In this document: positions 45,442-58,437 of the stretch, piece after piece
How positions within the stretch are numbered: the stretch's first letter is position 1
How the letters are laid out: the number at the start of each line of letters is the position of its first letter
Source: Burkholderia sp. Bp9143
GTDB taxonomy: Bacteria; Pseudomonadota; Gammaproteobacteria; Burkholderiales; Burkholderiaceae
Length of the DNA: 64,000 nucleotides
Assembly: GCF_003853645.1 (NCBI RefSeq)
Contig: NZ_QTPO01000009.1
Span: 1-64,000 of the forward strand
Direction: 5' to 3'
Notes under the pieces: model-generated
Told to the model about the DNA's origin: nothing
What the model saw: the letters and a program-made list of their open reading frames with translations, nothing else
The model's database searches: none
Program-made: the position numbers and the translations under genes

Positions 45442-46617
45442 ATGCAAGCTTTCAGCGGATCGTCTTTGACTGCGCCGCCCGTCGCCGACCACAAGGAACA
45501 CGTGATCGACGCGATGCGCGGGTTCGCGGCGCTGCTCGTCGCCTATTTCCATTGCCGCCAGGTCGTCTGGGTCGGCATGCAGAGCTTCCATCACGCTTAC
45601 GGTCATGCCCTGAACCCGAGCGTGATCGCCGGCTACCTGACCTTCCCGTTCGCGTGGGGATCCGCCGGCGTGCCGATCTTCTTCGTGATCAGCGGCTACT
45701 GCATCCACCGCAACGCGGCGCTCAAGCTCGCGGCCAACCCCGCGTACCGGCTCGATGCGCCGAACTTCTGGGCGCGCCGCTTCGCGCGCATCTACCCGGT
45801 GCTGCTCGCCGCGCTGCTGTTCACGTTCGCGATGGACGCGGTCAGCCTGCAGATCGCACCGGTCAGCCACAAGATCCGCGATGTCGGCATCACCGCGTTC
45901 CTCGTGAACCTGTTCTCGCTGCAGGGCGTCGCCGGCTACACGTACGGGTCGAACGGCGCGCTGTGGACGCTGTCGCTCGAAGTACAGTTCTACGCGATCT
46001 ACCCGCTGCTGTTCGCGCTGCGCCGGCGCATCGGCATGCCGGCCATCGTGGCGGCCGTCGCGCTCGTCAACGTCGCATCGGCATGGCTGCTCGAACGGCA
46101 CGACCTGCAGTTCTTCACGTCGTACTGGCTGTCCTGGACCGTCGGCGCGTGGATCGCCGACGTGCGCGCGCAACCGGCGCGCGGCACCGCCGCCGTGCCG
46201 TCGCGCGCGTGGTACCTCGCGGCGGCCGCGCTGCTGGCCGCGGGCTGCGGCGCATTCCATTTCGGCCAGTACGGCGCGTTCCAGCTCTGGGCGGCCGGCT
46301 TCGCGTGCTTCCTGTACCGCGCGCTCGCCTGCCCGCCGCGCCCGACGCCGCTGCTGCGCGTGCTCGGCTGGTTCGGCGACTTCAGCTACTCGCTGTATCT
46401 GATCCACCTGCCGCTGTTCGTCTGTCTCGGCTCGGTGCTGTTCCACTCCGAACTGCAACTGTCGATCTGGCCGTCGATCGCATTCATGGCCGCCGCGATT
46501 CCGGTCGCCTACCTGTTCTACCGGCTGTTCGAACGCCCCGCGATGATGTGGTCGGCGAGCCTGAAGCCGACCCGCGCCGCCCGCGTCGTCGCACCGGCAC
46601 CCGAACAGGCTGCCTGA
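45442..46617 (+). CDS. bceS: Membrane acyltransferase (acyltransferase 3 family), cepacian cluster
   Basis: A 391-residue integral membrane enzyme. VIDAMRGFAALLVAYFHCRQ carries the family histidine, followed by SAGVPIFFVISGYCIHRNAA and GALWTLSLEVQFYAIYPLLF. About ten helices are seen. It should transfer acetyl groups to exopolysaccharide sugars. Its place between bceT and the glycosyltransferase bceR fits bceS. ATG 45442 has AAGGAA about 10 bases ahead. It is convergent with bceR, and a terminator follows. Confidence 0.82.
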   Translation: MQAFSGSSLTAPPVADHKEHVIDAMRGFAALLVAYFHCRQVVWVGMQSFHHAYGHALNPSVIAGYLTFPFAWGSAGVPIFFVISGYCIHRNAALKLAANPAYRLDAPNFWARRFARIYPVLLAALLFTFAMDAVSLQIAPVSHKIRDVGITAFLVNLFSLQGVAGYTYGSNGALWTLSLEVQFYAIYPLLFALRRRIGMPAIVAAVALVNVASAWLLERHDLQFFTSYWLSWTVGAWIADVRAQPARGTAAVPSRAWYLAAAALLAAGCGAFHFGQYGAFQLWAAGFACFLYRALACPPRPTPLLRVLGWFGDFSYSLYLIHLPLFVCLGSVLFHSELQLSIWPSIAFMAAAIPVAYLFYRLFERPAMMWSASLKPTRAARVVAPAPEQAA

Positions 46618-46639
46618 ACGGCGTTGTTCGCGCTCACGG

Positions 46640-46673
46640 CCCCCGCCCGGCGTCAGGCTGCGCGGGGGTTTTT
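46640..46673 (+). terminator. Terminator of bceS
   Basis: CCCCCGC (46640-46646) pairs with GCGGGGG (46662-46668), followed by TTTTT. It lies 23 bases after the stop. Confidence 0.85.
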
Positions 46674-47152
46674 CATGGGCAGGACGGACGCGCGGATGCA
46701 TATGCGTGGCGGCGCCTGGCAGGTACTGCACACCGATGTACGCAAGGCCCGCGTAACGACCACATGGGCGGCTGCGCGACCGCCGCGCCGCTTCCCCTCA
46801 TTCGAGCCACGGCATGGCCACACGGCGCCGCTCCTGGGTCCCGCGAAGCGATTCCGATCCAGGCGGCGGCCGGGTTCGCGCGCTGCGACGCATCGGTCCG
46901 CTCCGTCTCCCGACCGCATCGTCGTTGCAAACCCCTTCCTGCGACTCGGGCCCGCCCCGGATTCCGCCGTTCACGCTCACGCGATCGCTCGCCTTTGCGC
47001 AGGTTACCGATTCGTAACGTGCGGTGCGCCCGGCGCGCGACAGGCTCGAGCCCGCCCCAAAACGCAACGCCCCCATGCAGCACAACGCCGCATGAGGGCC
47101 GGTTTTCGACGGTTCGCGACGCCACGCTTCGCGTGCCGCCGCCTGCCATTGC
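46674..47152. other. Gap without a recognisable gene
   Basis: A 480-base GC-rich stretch between the convergent bceS and bceR. No convincing start or similarity on either strand. A weak hairpin near 47067-47096 (CCCCATGC/GCATGAGGG) with few T could end bceR. Confidence 0.5.
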
Positions 47153-49615
47153 CTACCGCTTCTTCGCCTTCGCGGCCTTCGCCGTATCCGCGAGGATCTT
47201 CTCGACCCGCTCCACATAGGTTTCGGTGCCGAACCGGCGCACCGCGGTCGCCCGCCCGCTCGCGACGAGCCGCTCGCGCAGCGCGGCGTCGTGCTGCAGC
47301 CTGCCCAGCGCATCGGCCAGCGCGGCCGCGTCGCCCGGCTCGCAGAGCAGCCCGTTGTCGCCGTCCTCGATGATCTCGACGACCCCGCCCGCGCGAGCCG
47401 CGACCACCGGCCGCCGCGCGAGCATGCCCTCGACGATCACGCGCCCGAACGGCTCCGGCGTGATCGACGTATGCGCGACCACGTCGACCGCCTTCATGCA
47501 TGCGGCCACGTCGCGCTGGAAGCCGAGGAAATGCACGCGGTCGTCCATTCCGTGACGCGCGACGATCTCGTGCAGCTGCGCCGCGTATTCGTCCTCGCCG
47601 AACAGCGGCGCGCCGACCAGCACCACGTGCATGTCGGGATGGCGTGCCGCGGCCTCCAGCAGCAGATGCTGCCCCTTCCAGTGCGCGAGGCGGCTGAACG
47701 ACCCGACCAGCCATGCGTGCTCGGGCAGCCCGAAGCGCGCGCGAAGCGCGGCCTGGCTGGCATTGTCCAGCGCGTCGAACGGTTCGGCCGAAATGCCGTT
47801 GAACACGACGTCGACGTGCTGCGGCGTGAAGCCCGTCAGCGCGCGGAACGCCTGCGCGGACGCATCCGAATTCGCGATCACACGCGTGACGCCGAACCGC
47901 GCGCAGTACTTGATCGCCAACAGCTGCTTGCTGCCGAAGTGGTCGCCGCTGACGATGTCGCGCAGGTGCCAGACCACCGGCTTGCGCGCGAGCCGCCCGG
48001 CCAGCGCCGCGACCACCATCGCGCGCTGCGTGTTCGCGTAGATCACCTCGGCGCGGCGTGCGCGCCGTGCAACGTCGCGCACCATGCCGACGAGCCGCTT
48101 CACTGCGCCGACCGACACGCCGCCCTGCTTGCGCACCCCGGCGAGCGCGCCCTGGTCGAGCACGTCGACGCGCGCGCCGATCTCGTCGAGCGCCGCGCGG
48201 AACGGGCCATCGTCGAACAGCAGCACGTCGGCGTTCGCGCGCATGTGCTTCATGATCTCCAGCAGCGACAGCTCCGCGCCGCCGAGCACGCCGCTCTGGT
48301 CCAGCACGAGCGTCGCCGGGCCGCGCGCGGCCGGCATCGGCGCGACGGCCGTGCCGCGCTGCGCGGTCGAGCCGGGCAGCGTCGCCTCCACATAGTCGAG
48401 AAAGCGCTGACGGAACGTGTCGGCGGAGAAGCGCTCCGCATTCGCGCGGCACGCGTGCGGCGTGAAGCGCTGCGGCGCGCGCTCGAAATCGTCGACCGCC
48501 GTGACGATCGCGTGCGGCGTCTGTTCGTCGAAGAACAGCCCGGTCGGATTCGCGTGCGCGCGCGGCTCGAGCACGGTCTCGAGCGCGCCGCCCTTGCCGT
48601 ACGCGATCACCGGCGTGCCGCATGCCTGCGCCTCGACCACCGAAATCCCGAAATCCTCCTCGGCCGCGAACACGAACGCCTTCGCGCGTCGCATCCGGTC
48701 GTGCAGCACCGCGAACGGCTGGTAGCCCATGATCTCGACGTTCGGGCCGGCCTTCGCGCGGATCTTCTGCATCTCCGGGCCGTCGCCGATCACGACGAGC
48801 TTGCGCTCCGGCGTGCGCGAGAAGGCCTCGACGATCAGGTCGATCTTCTTGTACGGCACCATCCGCGACGCGGTCAGGTAGAAATCGTCCTTCACCTCGT
48901 TCAGCGAGAAACCGTCCACGTCGACCGGCGGGAAGATCACCGCCGCGTCGCGGTGATACACCTTGCGGATGCGTCGCGCGATGAACGCGGAGTTCGCGAC
49001 AAAACCATCCACCGCATTCGCGGTGCGCGTGTCCCAGTTGCGAATGTAGTGCAGGATCATCCGCGCGAGCAGCGACTTCGGCCCGTGCGTCAGGTTCGAC
49101 TGTTCCAGATACTGGTGCTGCAGGTCCCACGCATAGCGGATCGGCGAATGCACGTAGCTGATGTGCATCTGGTCCGGCCCTGTCAGCACACCCTTCGCGA
49201 CCGCATGGCTGCTGGAGATCACGAGGTCGTAGTCCGACACGTCGAGCTGCTCGATCGCGAGCGGCATCAGCGGCAGGTAGCTGCGGTACTTGGTACGCGC
49301 GAACGGCAGCTTCTGGATGAACGAAGTCGTCACCGGCTTGCCGCGCACGAACGCGCGATCGTCGAGAAAATCGACGAGGCTGAACAGGTCCGCGTCGGGA
49401 AAGCACGCGACGATCTGTTCGAGCACGCGCTCGGCGCCGGCGTACGTGACGAGCCAGTCGTGGACGATCGCCACGCGCAGCGGGCGCGATGCATCGCGTG
49501 CGCCCGCTTGCCCGGACGGTTTGGTCCGGCGCAGCGCGGCCGCGCCGGCTTCCGCCACGGCGCCGTCGGCCGTGGCCATGTTCAGGATGGCGTGTTCCGC
49601 CAGATCGCGATTCAT
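47153..49615 (-). CDS. bceR: Double GT4 glycosyltransferase, cepacian cluster
   Basis: An 820-residue cytosolic or peripheral protein holding two complete GT-B, family-4 glycosyltransferase modules. Module 1 (about residues 40-420) starts LRVAIVHDWLVTYAGAERVL and has KKIDLIVEAFSRTPERKLVV and AAEEDFGISVVEAQACGTPV. Module 2 (about 435-820) starts LVLDQSGVLGGAELSLLEIM and has WKGQHLLLEAAARHPDMHVV and TPEPFGRVIVEGMLARRPVV. So each module has its own E-x7-E donor site. It likely adds two sugars of the heptasaccharide repeat, perhaps rhamnose or mannose. ATG 49615 overlaps the flippase stop (ATGA). The order matches bceR. Confidence 0.88.
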   Translation of the reverse strand: MNRDLAEHAILNMATADGAVAEAGAAALRRTKPSGQAGARDASRPLRVAIVHDWLVTYAGAERVLEQIVACFPDADLFSLVDFLDDRAFVRGKPVTTSFIQKLPFARTKYRSYLPLMPLAIEQLDVSDYDLVISSSHAVAKGVLTGPDQMHISYVHSPIRYAWDLQHQYLEQSNLTHGPKSLLARMILHYIRNWDTRTANAVDGFVANSAFIARRIRKVYHRDAAVIFPPVDVDGFSLNEVKDDFYLTASRMVPYKKIDLIVEAFSRTPERKLVVIGDGPEMQKIRAKAGPNVEIMGYQPFAVLHDRMRRAKAFVFAAEEDFGISVVEAQACGTPVIAYGKGGALETVLEPRAHANPTGLFFDEQTPHAIVTAVDDFERAPQRFTPHACRANAERFSADTFRQRFLDYVEATLPGSTAQRGTAVAPMPAARGPATLVLDQSGVLGGAELSLLEIMKHMRANADVLLFDDGPFRAALDEIGARVDVLDQGALAGVRKQGGVSVGAVKRLVGMVRDVARRARRAEVIYANTQRAMVVAALAGRLARKPVVWHLRDIVSGDHFGSKQLLAIKYCARFGVTRVIANSDASAQAFRALTGFTPQHVDVVFNGISAEPFDALDNASQAALRARFGLPEHAWLVGSFSRLAHWKGQHLLLEAAARHPDMHVVLVGAPLFGEDEYAAQLHEIVARHGMDDRVHFLGFQRDVAACMKAVDVVAHTSITPEPFGRVIVEGMLARRPVVAARAGGVVEIIEDGDNGLLCEPGDAAALADALGRLQHDAALRERLVASGRATAVRRFGTETYVERVEKILADTAKAAKAKKR

Positions 49616-51090
49616 ATCGTTTTCCTCGCATTGAGACGGACGAACAGGTCGCGCACGAGCGCGCGCAGCCCCGGCGTCATCGTGAACGACCACGCCAGGT
49701 TCAGCACCAGCACGACCGCGCAGAGGCCGACCGACTCGCCGAGCCCCGACCACGCTTGCGCGAGAAACAGGCTCGCGAGCAGGAAGGCGAGATGCGCGAG
49801 CATGTCGAGCACGATCGCGCGCATCCGGATCGCCGACAGGTAAAGCAGCACGCCGTAGTCGACCAGCGCACGGGTCGCGACGACCACCGCCGCGCCGATC
49901 AGCCCGAAGTGATGGATGCCGAACCACAGGCCGCCGACGAAGAACGGCATCTCGATGAGCCCGGCGAATGCGGCGCGGGCCGGATTGACCTGCGACTGGA
50001 TCAGGATCCGCGTGACGCTCGCCTGGCCGACGAGCCACACGCTGATCACCAGCACGCGCCCGACCGGCGCGGAATGCGCGGCGAGATCGGCGCCGACCCA
50101 CAGCGTGAGGAACGGCGCGAGCGCGAAGATCGCGACGATGCCGACCGGCGTGAACACGCCGTTCAGGAATTCGAGCGACTGGCGCGCGAGCGTGTCGGCA
50201 TGATCGCGGCCGACCGCCGACAGGCGCGGGAACAGCGTGCGCACCAGCGCGTTCGGCAGCATGTTCAGCCGCGTGACGAGGTTCTGCGGGACCGTGTAGT
50301 AGGTGACGAACTTCGCGCCCATGCCGGCGCCGAGCATCACGCGATCGAGCGTGTCGGCGATCATGCTCGCCGTGCTCGCGATCAGCATCCAGCCGCCGAA
50401 GTTGAACAACCCTTTCGCGGTGCCCCACTGCGGCGGGTCGATGCGCCGGATCCCGAGCACCTTGATGCTCGCTTGACCGAGCATCACGGCCGCGATCAGC
50501 CGCGCGACGACCGCGGCCGCCAGCACCGTCTGCAGGTTCGGCGCGATCCACCACGCGGCGGCGAGCGGCAGCAGCTGGAACAGGAACGTGCCGATCGTCT
50601 GGTTCGTGTTGAACACGCCGAACCGTTCGGCACCGTTGATCGCGCCGGCGAACACCCACGACACGTTCGCGAGCGGAATCGCGAGTGCGAGCCACGGCAG
50701 CGCGAGATACACCTCGTGCTGCATCGCCGCCGACACCTTCGTGAAATACGCGGTGTAGACGAACGCGCCGAAATAGATCAGCAGGCCGCCGGCGATGCCG
50801 GTGCCGAGGTTCAGCCAGAACGCGCTCCAGAAGACCCGCGCGCTTTCGTCCGCGTCGCCGCTCGCGAGCGCCTTCGAGATGTGGTTCTGCGCGGCCATGC
50901 TCATCCCGAGATCGAGGATCCCGAAATAACCGATCAGCGTCCACACGAGGCTGACGACCCCGTAGCGTTCGACGCCCAGCGCGTGGATATACGCGGGCAC
51001 CGTCACCAGCGACACGAAGGTCGGCAGGATCAGCCCGATGAAATTGATCGAAACGTTCTTGAGTATGCCTTTGTCCATGCTTTTGCCCAT
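49612..51090 (-). CDS. bceQ: Polysaccharide repeat-unit flippase (Wzx-like), cepacian cluster
   Basis: A 492-residue inner-membrane protein with 12-14 helices, from VSINFIGLILPTFVSLVTVP and YGVVSLVWTLIGYFGILDLG (the classic MATE/MOP-flippase start) to VGLCAVVLVLNLAWSFTMTP. It should flip the lipid-linked cepacian repeat from cytoplasm to periplasm. The start may be M1 or M5. It is seven bases after bceP and overlaps bceR, so the three are one operon. By order and type it is bceQ. Confidence 0.88.
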   Translation of the reverse strand: MGKSMDKGILKNVSINFIGLILPTFVSLVTVPAYIHALGVERYGVVSLVWTLIGYFGILDLGMSMAAQNHISKALASGDADESARVFWSAFWLNLGTGIAGGLLIYFGAFVYTAYFTKVSAAMQHEVYLALPWLALAIPLANVSWVFAGAINGAERFGVFNTNQTIGTFLFQLLPLAAAWWIAPNLQTVLAAAVVARLIAAVMLGQASIKVLGIRRIDPPQWGTAKGLFNFGGWMLIASTASMIADTLDRVMLGAGMGAKFVTYYTVPQNLVTRLNMLPNALVRTLFPRLSAVGRDHADTLARQSLEFLNGVFTPVGIVAIFALAPFLTLWVGADLAAHSAPVGRVLVISVWLVGQASVTRILIQSQVNPARAAFAGLIEMPFFVGGLWFGIHHFGLIGAAVVVATRALVDYGVLLYLSAIRMRAIVLDMLAHLAFLLASLFLAQAWSGLGESVGLCAVVLVLNLAWSFTMTPGLRALVRDLFVRLNARKTI

Positions 51091-51097
51091 GGGCCTG

Positions 51098-53314
51098 TTA
51101 CGGTTTCCAGCGGTACATGAGCACCTTGCCGCGTGCGTCTTCCTCGACGAACACCAGGTATTCGCCGTTCTCGCGCCGGAACGCGCTGATGCCGAACGGC
51201 ACGTCGACCCAGCCCGACGCCTTGCCGACCTCGGCGCCCGGGCTCATCACGCCGACTTCCTTGCCCGATTCCTTGTCGTACACGTGGATCTTGCCGACCG
51301 GCTCCACCGTGAAGATGTAGCGGCCCTCGACCGTGATCCCGATCAGGTCGAGGATCGGCTTCGCGTCGAGCTGCCACGGCAGCGCGACCGTGTAGCGCAC
51401 CACCGGCGAGCCGGTCGACCACTTGTCGAAACGCACCAGCACGCGACCGACTTCCTTGTTGATGCCCGGCTGCGGCGGCGCGTCGGCCGTGTAGCCGGTC
51501 ACGTACAGCGTGTCCGCCTGCGGCTCGTAGATCGCGCGGCGCAGCTGCGTGAACGGCTGCGGCATCGGATAGGTCGTGACCTTGTCGTGCGAGTAGATCG
51601 GGTTGCCGGCCTTGTCGATGCCGCCGTAGCTGAAGCGGTGGATCCCGCGCACGTCGCTCGTGCGCCAGATGTCGCCCTTCGTGTCGACCCACCAGCCCCA
51701 GCCGCCCGCCTTCGCCTTGCCCGTCGTGTTGGTCGTGAACTCGTCCTCGTCGAGCCGGCCGTTGCCGTTCGTGTCGCGCCAGATCCAGTCGCCGCCCGGC
51801 GGCTTGTTCGGCACCTTGTCGATCGGCCGCGCGCGACCCGCGATCAGGCCCGACGGAATCGCGACCTCGCCGTCGCGCTTCGCGTCGAAGCGGTAGATCT
51901 TCAGGTGATCGGCGTACATGTCGGTCAGGTACAGGAACGTGCGGCCGTCGACGCGCCGCGCGAACGGCATGCCGGGATACTGGTCCGTGTGGAACACCGG
52001 ATCGTCCGGATACTTGAAGCGATTCGACAGGAAGCCGGCGTATTTCCAGTCCTGGCCGGGCGGCTTCGACAGATCGAGCTCGAAGCGCTTGTTGCCGGTG
52101 TACACGCTGTTCGGCCGTGCCGGATCGAGCCACGCTCCGTCGACGAACAAGAGCCCCTGCACCTGCCAGCGCAGCTTGCCGTCCGGCGTGTAGCTTTCGA
52201 GCACCGCGCCGAGCCCCGCGCCGATCGTGTCGTGGCGCGGCCCGATGCCGTTCATCGACACGTACACGTTGCCCGCGCGATCGACGCCCACGCCCGTCAG
52301 CCCGTTGAAGCGCTGCGGCCCGGGGCGGCCCGGCACCGGGCCCGCGAAGATCCCGCCGCGCTCGCCGAGCGTGCCGGACGGTGCATAGCCCTTGCCGCCT
52401 TTCGAGAAGATCAGCACCTGCTGGCGCGGGCCGTTGTCCGCCACCAGCACGCGTCCTTTCGCATCGACCACCACGTCCACCGCCTCCGTGCCTTCGGGCA
52501 ACGCGGGCGCGTCGTCGAGCTTGCGGCCGTCCGCGCGCACGTGCACGAGATGCGCGGGCCCGTTGATCGTATCGGTGAGCAGCCACAGCGTGCCGTCGCC
52601 GGCGAGCGCGATGCGGCCCGGCTCGTGCGCACTCCACGTGCCCTTCTTCTGCATCGTCTCGGCGTCGTACACGTCGACTTCGTCATGCGCCGGATTCGTC
52701 GCGAACAGCGTCTTGTCGTCGACCGCGAGGCCGCCCACTTCCGCCTTCAGCTCGCCCACCTCCGACCGCGCGGGAGCCGCCACCTCGTTCATCACCATGA
52801 AGCTCGCGGCCATCCGCGCGCGGCCCGCATCGGCACGCCCGCCGGGCGCCACCTGCGGTGCCGCGCGGAACGGCGCGGGCTGCTTCATGTCGCCGATCGT
52901 GCGCCGCGAGATGCCGTACCACTGCTTGCCCTTGTCCGGCCAGATGCCGGGCGACTGCAGATGACCACGCTCGTTGCCGACGCCGATCGCGACGTACGCA
53001 TACTTGCTGTTGACTGCGACCGCGTTGCCGCCGAGGTTGCCCCAGCCGTGCGTGCCGCCGGCGAAGCCGAGCATCTTCCCGTCCTGGTAGACGCTCGCCT
53101 CGGCGCCGCTCTCGTCCCACGGCGCGTTCGTATACACCTTGCCGTCGGCCGTCACCGCGATCGCACGAATGTCGATCTGCGTCCAGCTGCCGTCGCCATA
53201 GCCGAACGTGTTGCCGATCCACGACGTGGTCGCGGGCAACACGGTTTCAGCCGGTGCGGCGCTCGCGGACAGCGCCGCGCATACCGTCATGCCAACCAGA
53301 ATCAGACGTCGCAA
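51098..53314 (-). CDS. bceP: Exported beta-propeller-like protein with an EF-hand-like loop, cepacian cluster
   Basis: About 738 residues. The likely start is TTG 53314 (GGAGAG five bases ahead), followed by LRRLILVGMTVCAALSASAA, a signal peptide; ATG 53290 is an alternative. The body has many short repeats with DVVVDAKGRVLVADN, VGVDRAGNVYVSMNGIG, GWWVDTKGDIWRTSDVRG and ITVEGRYIFTVEPVGKIHVY, the strand pattern of NHL/six-blade propellers. WRDTNGNGRLDEDEF is a canonical calcium-binding EF-hand or dockerin loop. It probably acts in the periplasm or outside the cell on the exopolysaccharide. By order it is bceP, but the activity is not established. Confidence 0.72.
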   Translation of the reverse strand: MRRLILVGMTVCAALSASAAPAETVLPATTSWIGNTFGYGDGSWTQIDIRAIAVTADGKVYTNAPWDESGAEASVYQDGKMLGFAGGTHGWGNLGGNAVAVNSKYAYVAIGVGNERGHLQSPGIWPDKGKQWYGISRRTIGDMKQPAPFRAAPQVAPGGRADAGRARMAASFMVMNEVAAPARSEVGELKAEVGGLAVDDKTLFATNPAHDEVDVYDAETMQKKGTWSAHEPGRIALAGDGTLWLLTDTINGPAHLVHVRADGRKLDDAPALPEGTEAVDVVVDAKGRVLVADNGPRQQVLIFSKGGKGYAPSGTLGERGGIFAGPVPGRPGPQRFNGLTGVGVDRAGNVYVSMNGIGPRHDTIGAGLGAVLESYTPDGKLRWQVQGLLFVDGAWLDPARPNSVYTGNKRFELDLSKPPGQDWKYAGFLSNRFKYPDDPVFHTDQYPGMPFARRVDGRTFLYLTDMYADHLKIYRFDAKRDGEVAIPSGLIAGRARPIDKVPNKPPGGDWIWRDTNGNGRLDEDEFTTNTTGKAKAGGWGWWVDTKGDIWRTSDVRGIHRFSYGGIDKAGNPIYSHDKVTTYPMPQPFTQLRRAIYEPQADTLYVTGYTADAPPQPGINKEVGRVLVRFDKWSTGSPVVRYTVALPWQLDAKPILDLIGITVEGRYIFTVEPVGKIHVYDKESGKEVGVMSPGAEVGKASGWVDVPFGISAFRRENGEYLVFVEEDARGKVLMYRWKP

Positions 53315-56890
<3,576 letters not shown>

Positions 56891-56931
56891 TTCCGCCAAC
56901 GTGCGCGCCGCCCCCCTAAAAGACAACGGGC

Positions 56932-56955
56932 CGCTCTGTCGAGCGGCCCGTTGTC
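56932..56955. terminator. Bidirectional terminator between bceM and metZ
   Basis: GACAACGGGCCGCT and AGCGGCCCGTTGTC form a near-perfect hairpin with a short loop between two convergent genes. It is flanked by AAAA on the left, but T-runs are short. Confidence 0.7.
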
Positions 56956-56985
56956 ATGTCGGCCCTGAAATCGGTGCCGCCGCAC

Positions 56986-58179
56986 TCAGCCCTCGAGGCC
57001 GCGCGCGAGATCGTTGCGCACGTCGCCCGCGTTTTCCAGGCCGACCGCGAGGCGGATCAGCCCTTCGGTGATCCCGGCGGCCGCACGCGCTTCCGGCGTG
57101 ATGCGCGCGTGCGTCGTCGTCGCCGGATGCGTGATCGTCGTGCGCGTGTCGCCGAGGTTGCCGGTGATCGAGATCAGCTTCGTGCTGTCGATCACGCGCC
57201 ATGCGTTCGCGCGCTGCTGCTCCGGCGTGTCGCCCTTCAGCTCGAACGATACGATCGCGCCGCCTGCCTTCTGCTGACGCTTCGCGAGTTCGTGCTGCGG
57301 ATGCGATTCGAGCCCCGGGTAGAACACGCGCGCGACGGCCGGATGCGAATCGAGCCAGCGCGCGATTTCCAGCGCGTTCGCCGACTGCTTCTCGACGCGC
57401 AGCGACAGCGTCTCCATCCCCTTCAGCAGCACCCACGCGTTGAACGCCGACAGCGTCGGGCCGGCGCTGCGCACGAACGGGAACACCTTGCCCATGATGA
57501 ATGCCTTGGAGCCGACCAGCGCGCCGCCGAGCACGCGGCCCTGCCCGTCGAGGAACTTCGTCGCCGAGTGCATCACGACGTCCGCGCCGAGCTTCAGCGG
57601 CTGCTGCAGCACCGGGCTGCAGAAACAGTTGTCGACGACGAACAGCGCGTTCGCGGCCTTCGCGATCTTGCCGATCGCCTCGATGTCGGCGAGTTCGGTC
57701 AGCGGGTTCGACGGCGTCTCGAGGAAGAACATCTTCGTCTCGGGCCGCACCGCTTCCTGCCATGCGTTCAGGTCGGTCGGGTCGACGAAGGTCGTCGTGA
57801 TGCCGAACTTGCTGAAGATCTGCGAGAACATCCCGAGCGTCGAGCCGAACAGGCTGCGCGAGCTGACAAGGTGATCGCCCGCCTGCAGCGCGGACATCAC
57901 GACCGACATGATCGCGGCCATGCCCGACGCCGTCGCGATGCAGGCTTCGCCGCCTTCGAGCGCGGCGAGACGATCCTGGAACATGGTGACGGTCGGGTTC
58001 GTGAAGCGCGAATAGGTGAAATAGTCTTCCGAATTCGCAAAGCGCTCGGCCGCCTCGGCCGCGCTCGTGAAGCAGAAGCTCGACGTGAGGAACAGCGCTT
58101 CCGAGTGCTCGTTGAAGTCGCTGCTGCGCAGCGTGCCCGCGCGCACGGCGAGCGTGTCGAAGTTGAGGGAGTCGTCCAT
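56986..58179 (-). CDS. metZ: O-succinylhomoserine sulfhydrylase
   Basis: A 397-residue pyridoxal-phosphate enzyme of methionine synthesis. It joins sulfide to O-succinylhomoserine to give homocysteine. FTYSRFTNPTVTMFQDRLAA and ACIATASGMAAIMSVVMSAL are the Cys/Met-metabolism family start; VMHSATKFLDGQGRVLGGAL has the cofactor lysine. I chose ATG 58179 (MDDSLNFDTLAVRAG). It is the last gene of the purF side block, with a terminator between it and purF. Confidence 0.93.
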   Translation of the reverse strand: MDDSLNFDTLAVRAGTLRSSDFNEHSEALFLTSSFCFTSAAEAAERFANSEDYFTYSRFTNPTVTMFQDRLAALEGGEACIATASGMAAIMSVVMSALQAGDHLVSSRSLFGSTLGMFSQIFSKFGITTTFVDPTDLNAWQEAVRPETKMFFLETPSNPLTELADIEAIGKIAKAANALFVVDNCFCSPVLQQPLKLGADVVMHSATKFLDGQGRVLGGALVGSKAFIMGKVFPFVRSAGPTLSAFNAWVLLKGMETLSLRVEKQSANALEIARWLDSHPAVARVFYPGLESHPQHELAKRQQKAGGAIVSFELKGDTPEQQRANAWRVIDSTKLISITGNLGDTRTTITHPATTTHARITPEARAAAGITEGLIRLAVGLENAGDVRNDLARGLEG

Positions 58180-58261
58180 GTTCCGTTTTCCGTATTCGAG
58201 GGTCGCGCCAACGGTCATGCATCAGGCGCGAGCCCAGCCACAAAATCAGGCCAAAACAAAA

Positions 58262-58290
58262 AGCCCGCTATGCGTCGGCATCAGCGGGCT
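58262..58290 (-). terminator. Terminator of purF
   Basis: AAGCCCGCT at 58261-58269 pairs with AGCGGGCTT at 58283-58291, and on the minus strand a T-rich tail (TTTTTGTTTTGG) follows. It lies about 150 bases after the purF stop. Confidence 0.8.
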
Positions 58291-58437
58291 TCGGTGCGGT
58301 ACGACAGCGATCGACTCGGGCCGGCTGTCGCCGGCCTTCGCTTTAGCTGTTTTGGGAAGTCGCCCCGCGTCCGCAAGCTGAATCAAATCGACGCAAGACC
58401 ACATCCTATCACGCTTCATCGGAAGCGTGCGCCGGCA

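Noticed and set aside
47153..50944. A single 1263-codon minus-strand frame running from the flippase into the glycosyltransferase
   Set aside because: The flippase is better read in its own frame from 51090 with membrane helices; the shared frame upstream of 49615 is nonsense. ATGA overlap at 49612-49615 explains the apparent fusion.
49489..51120. Plus-strand 543-codon frame opposite bceQ/bceR
   Set aside because: Charged, repetitive product with no hydrophobic or catalytic pattern, opposite clear genes.
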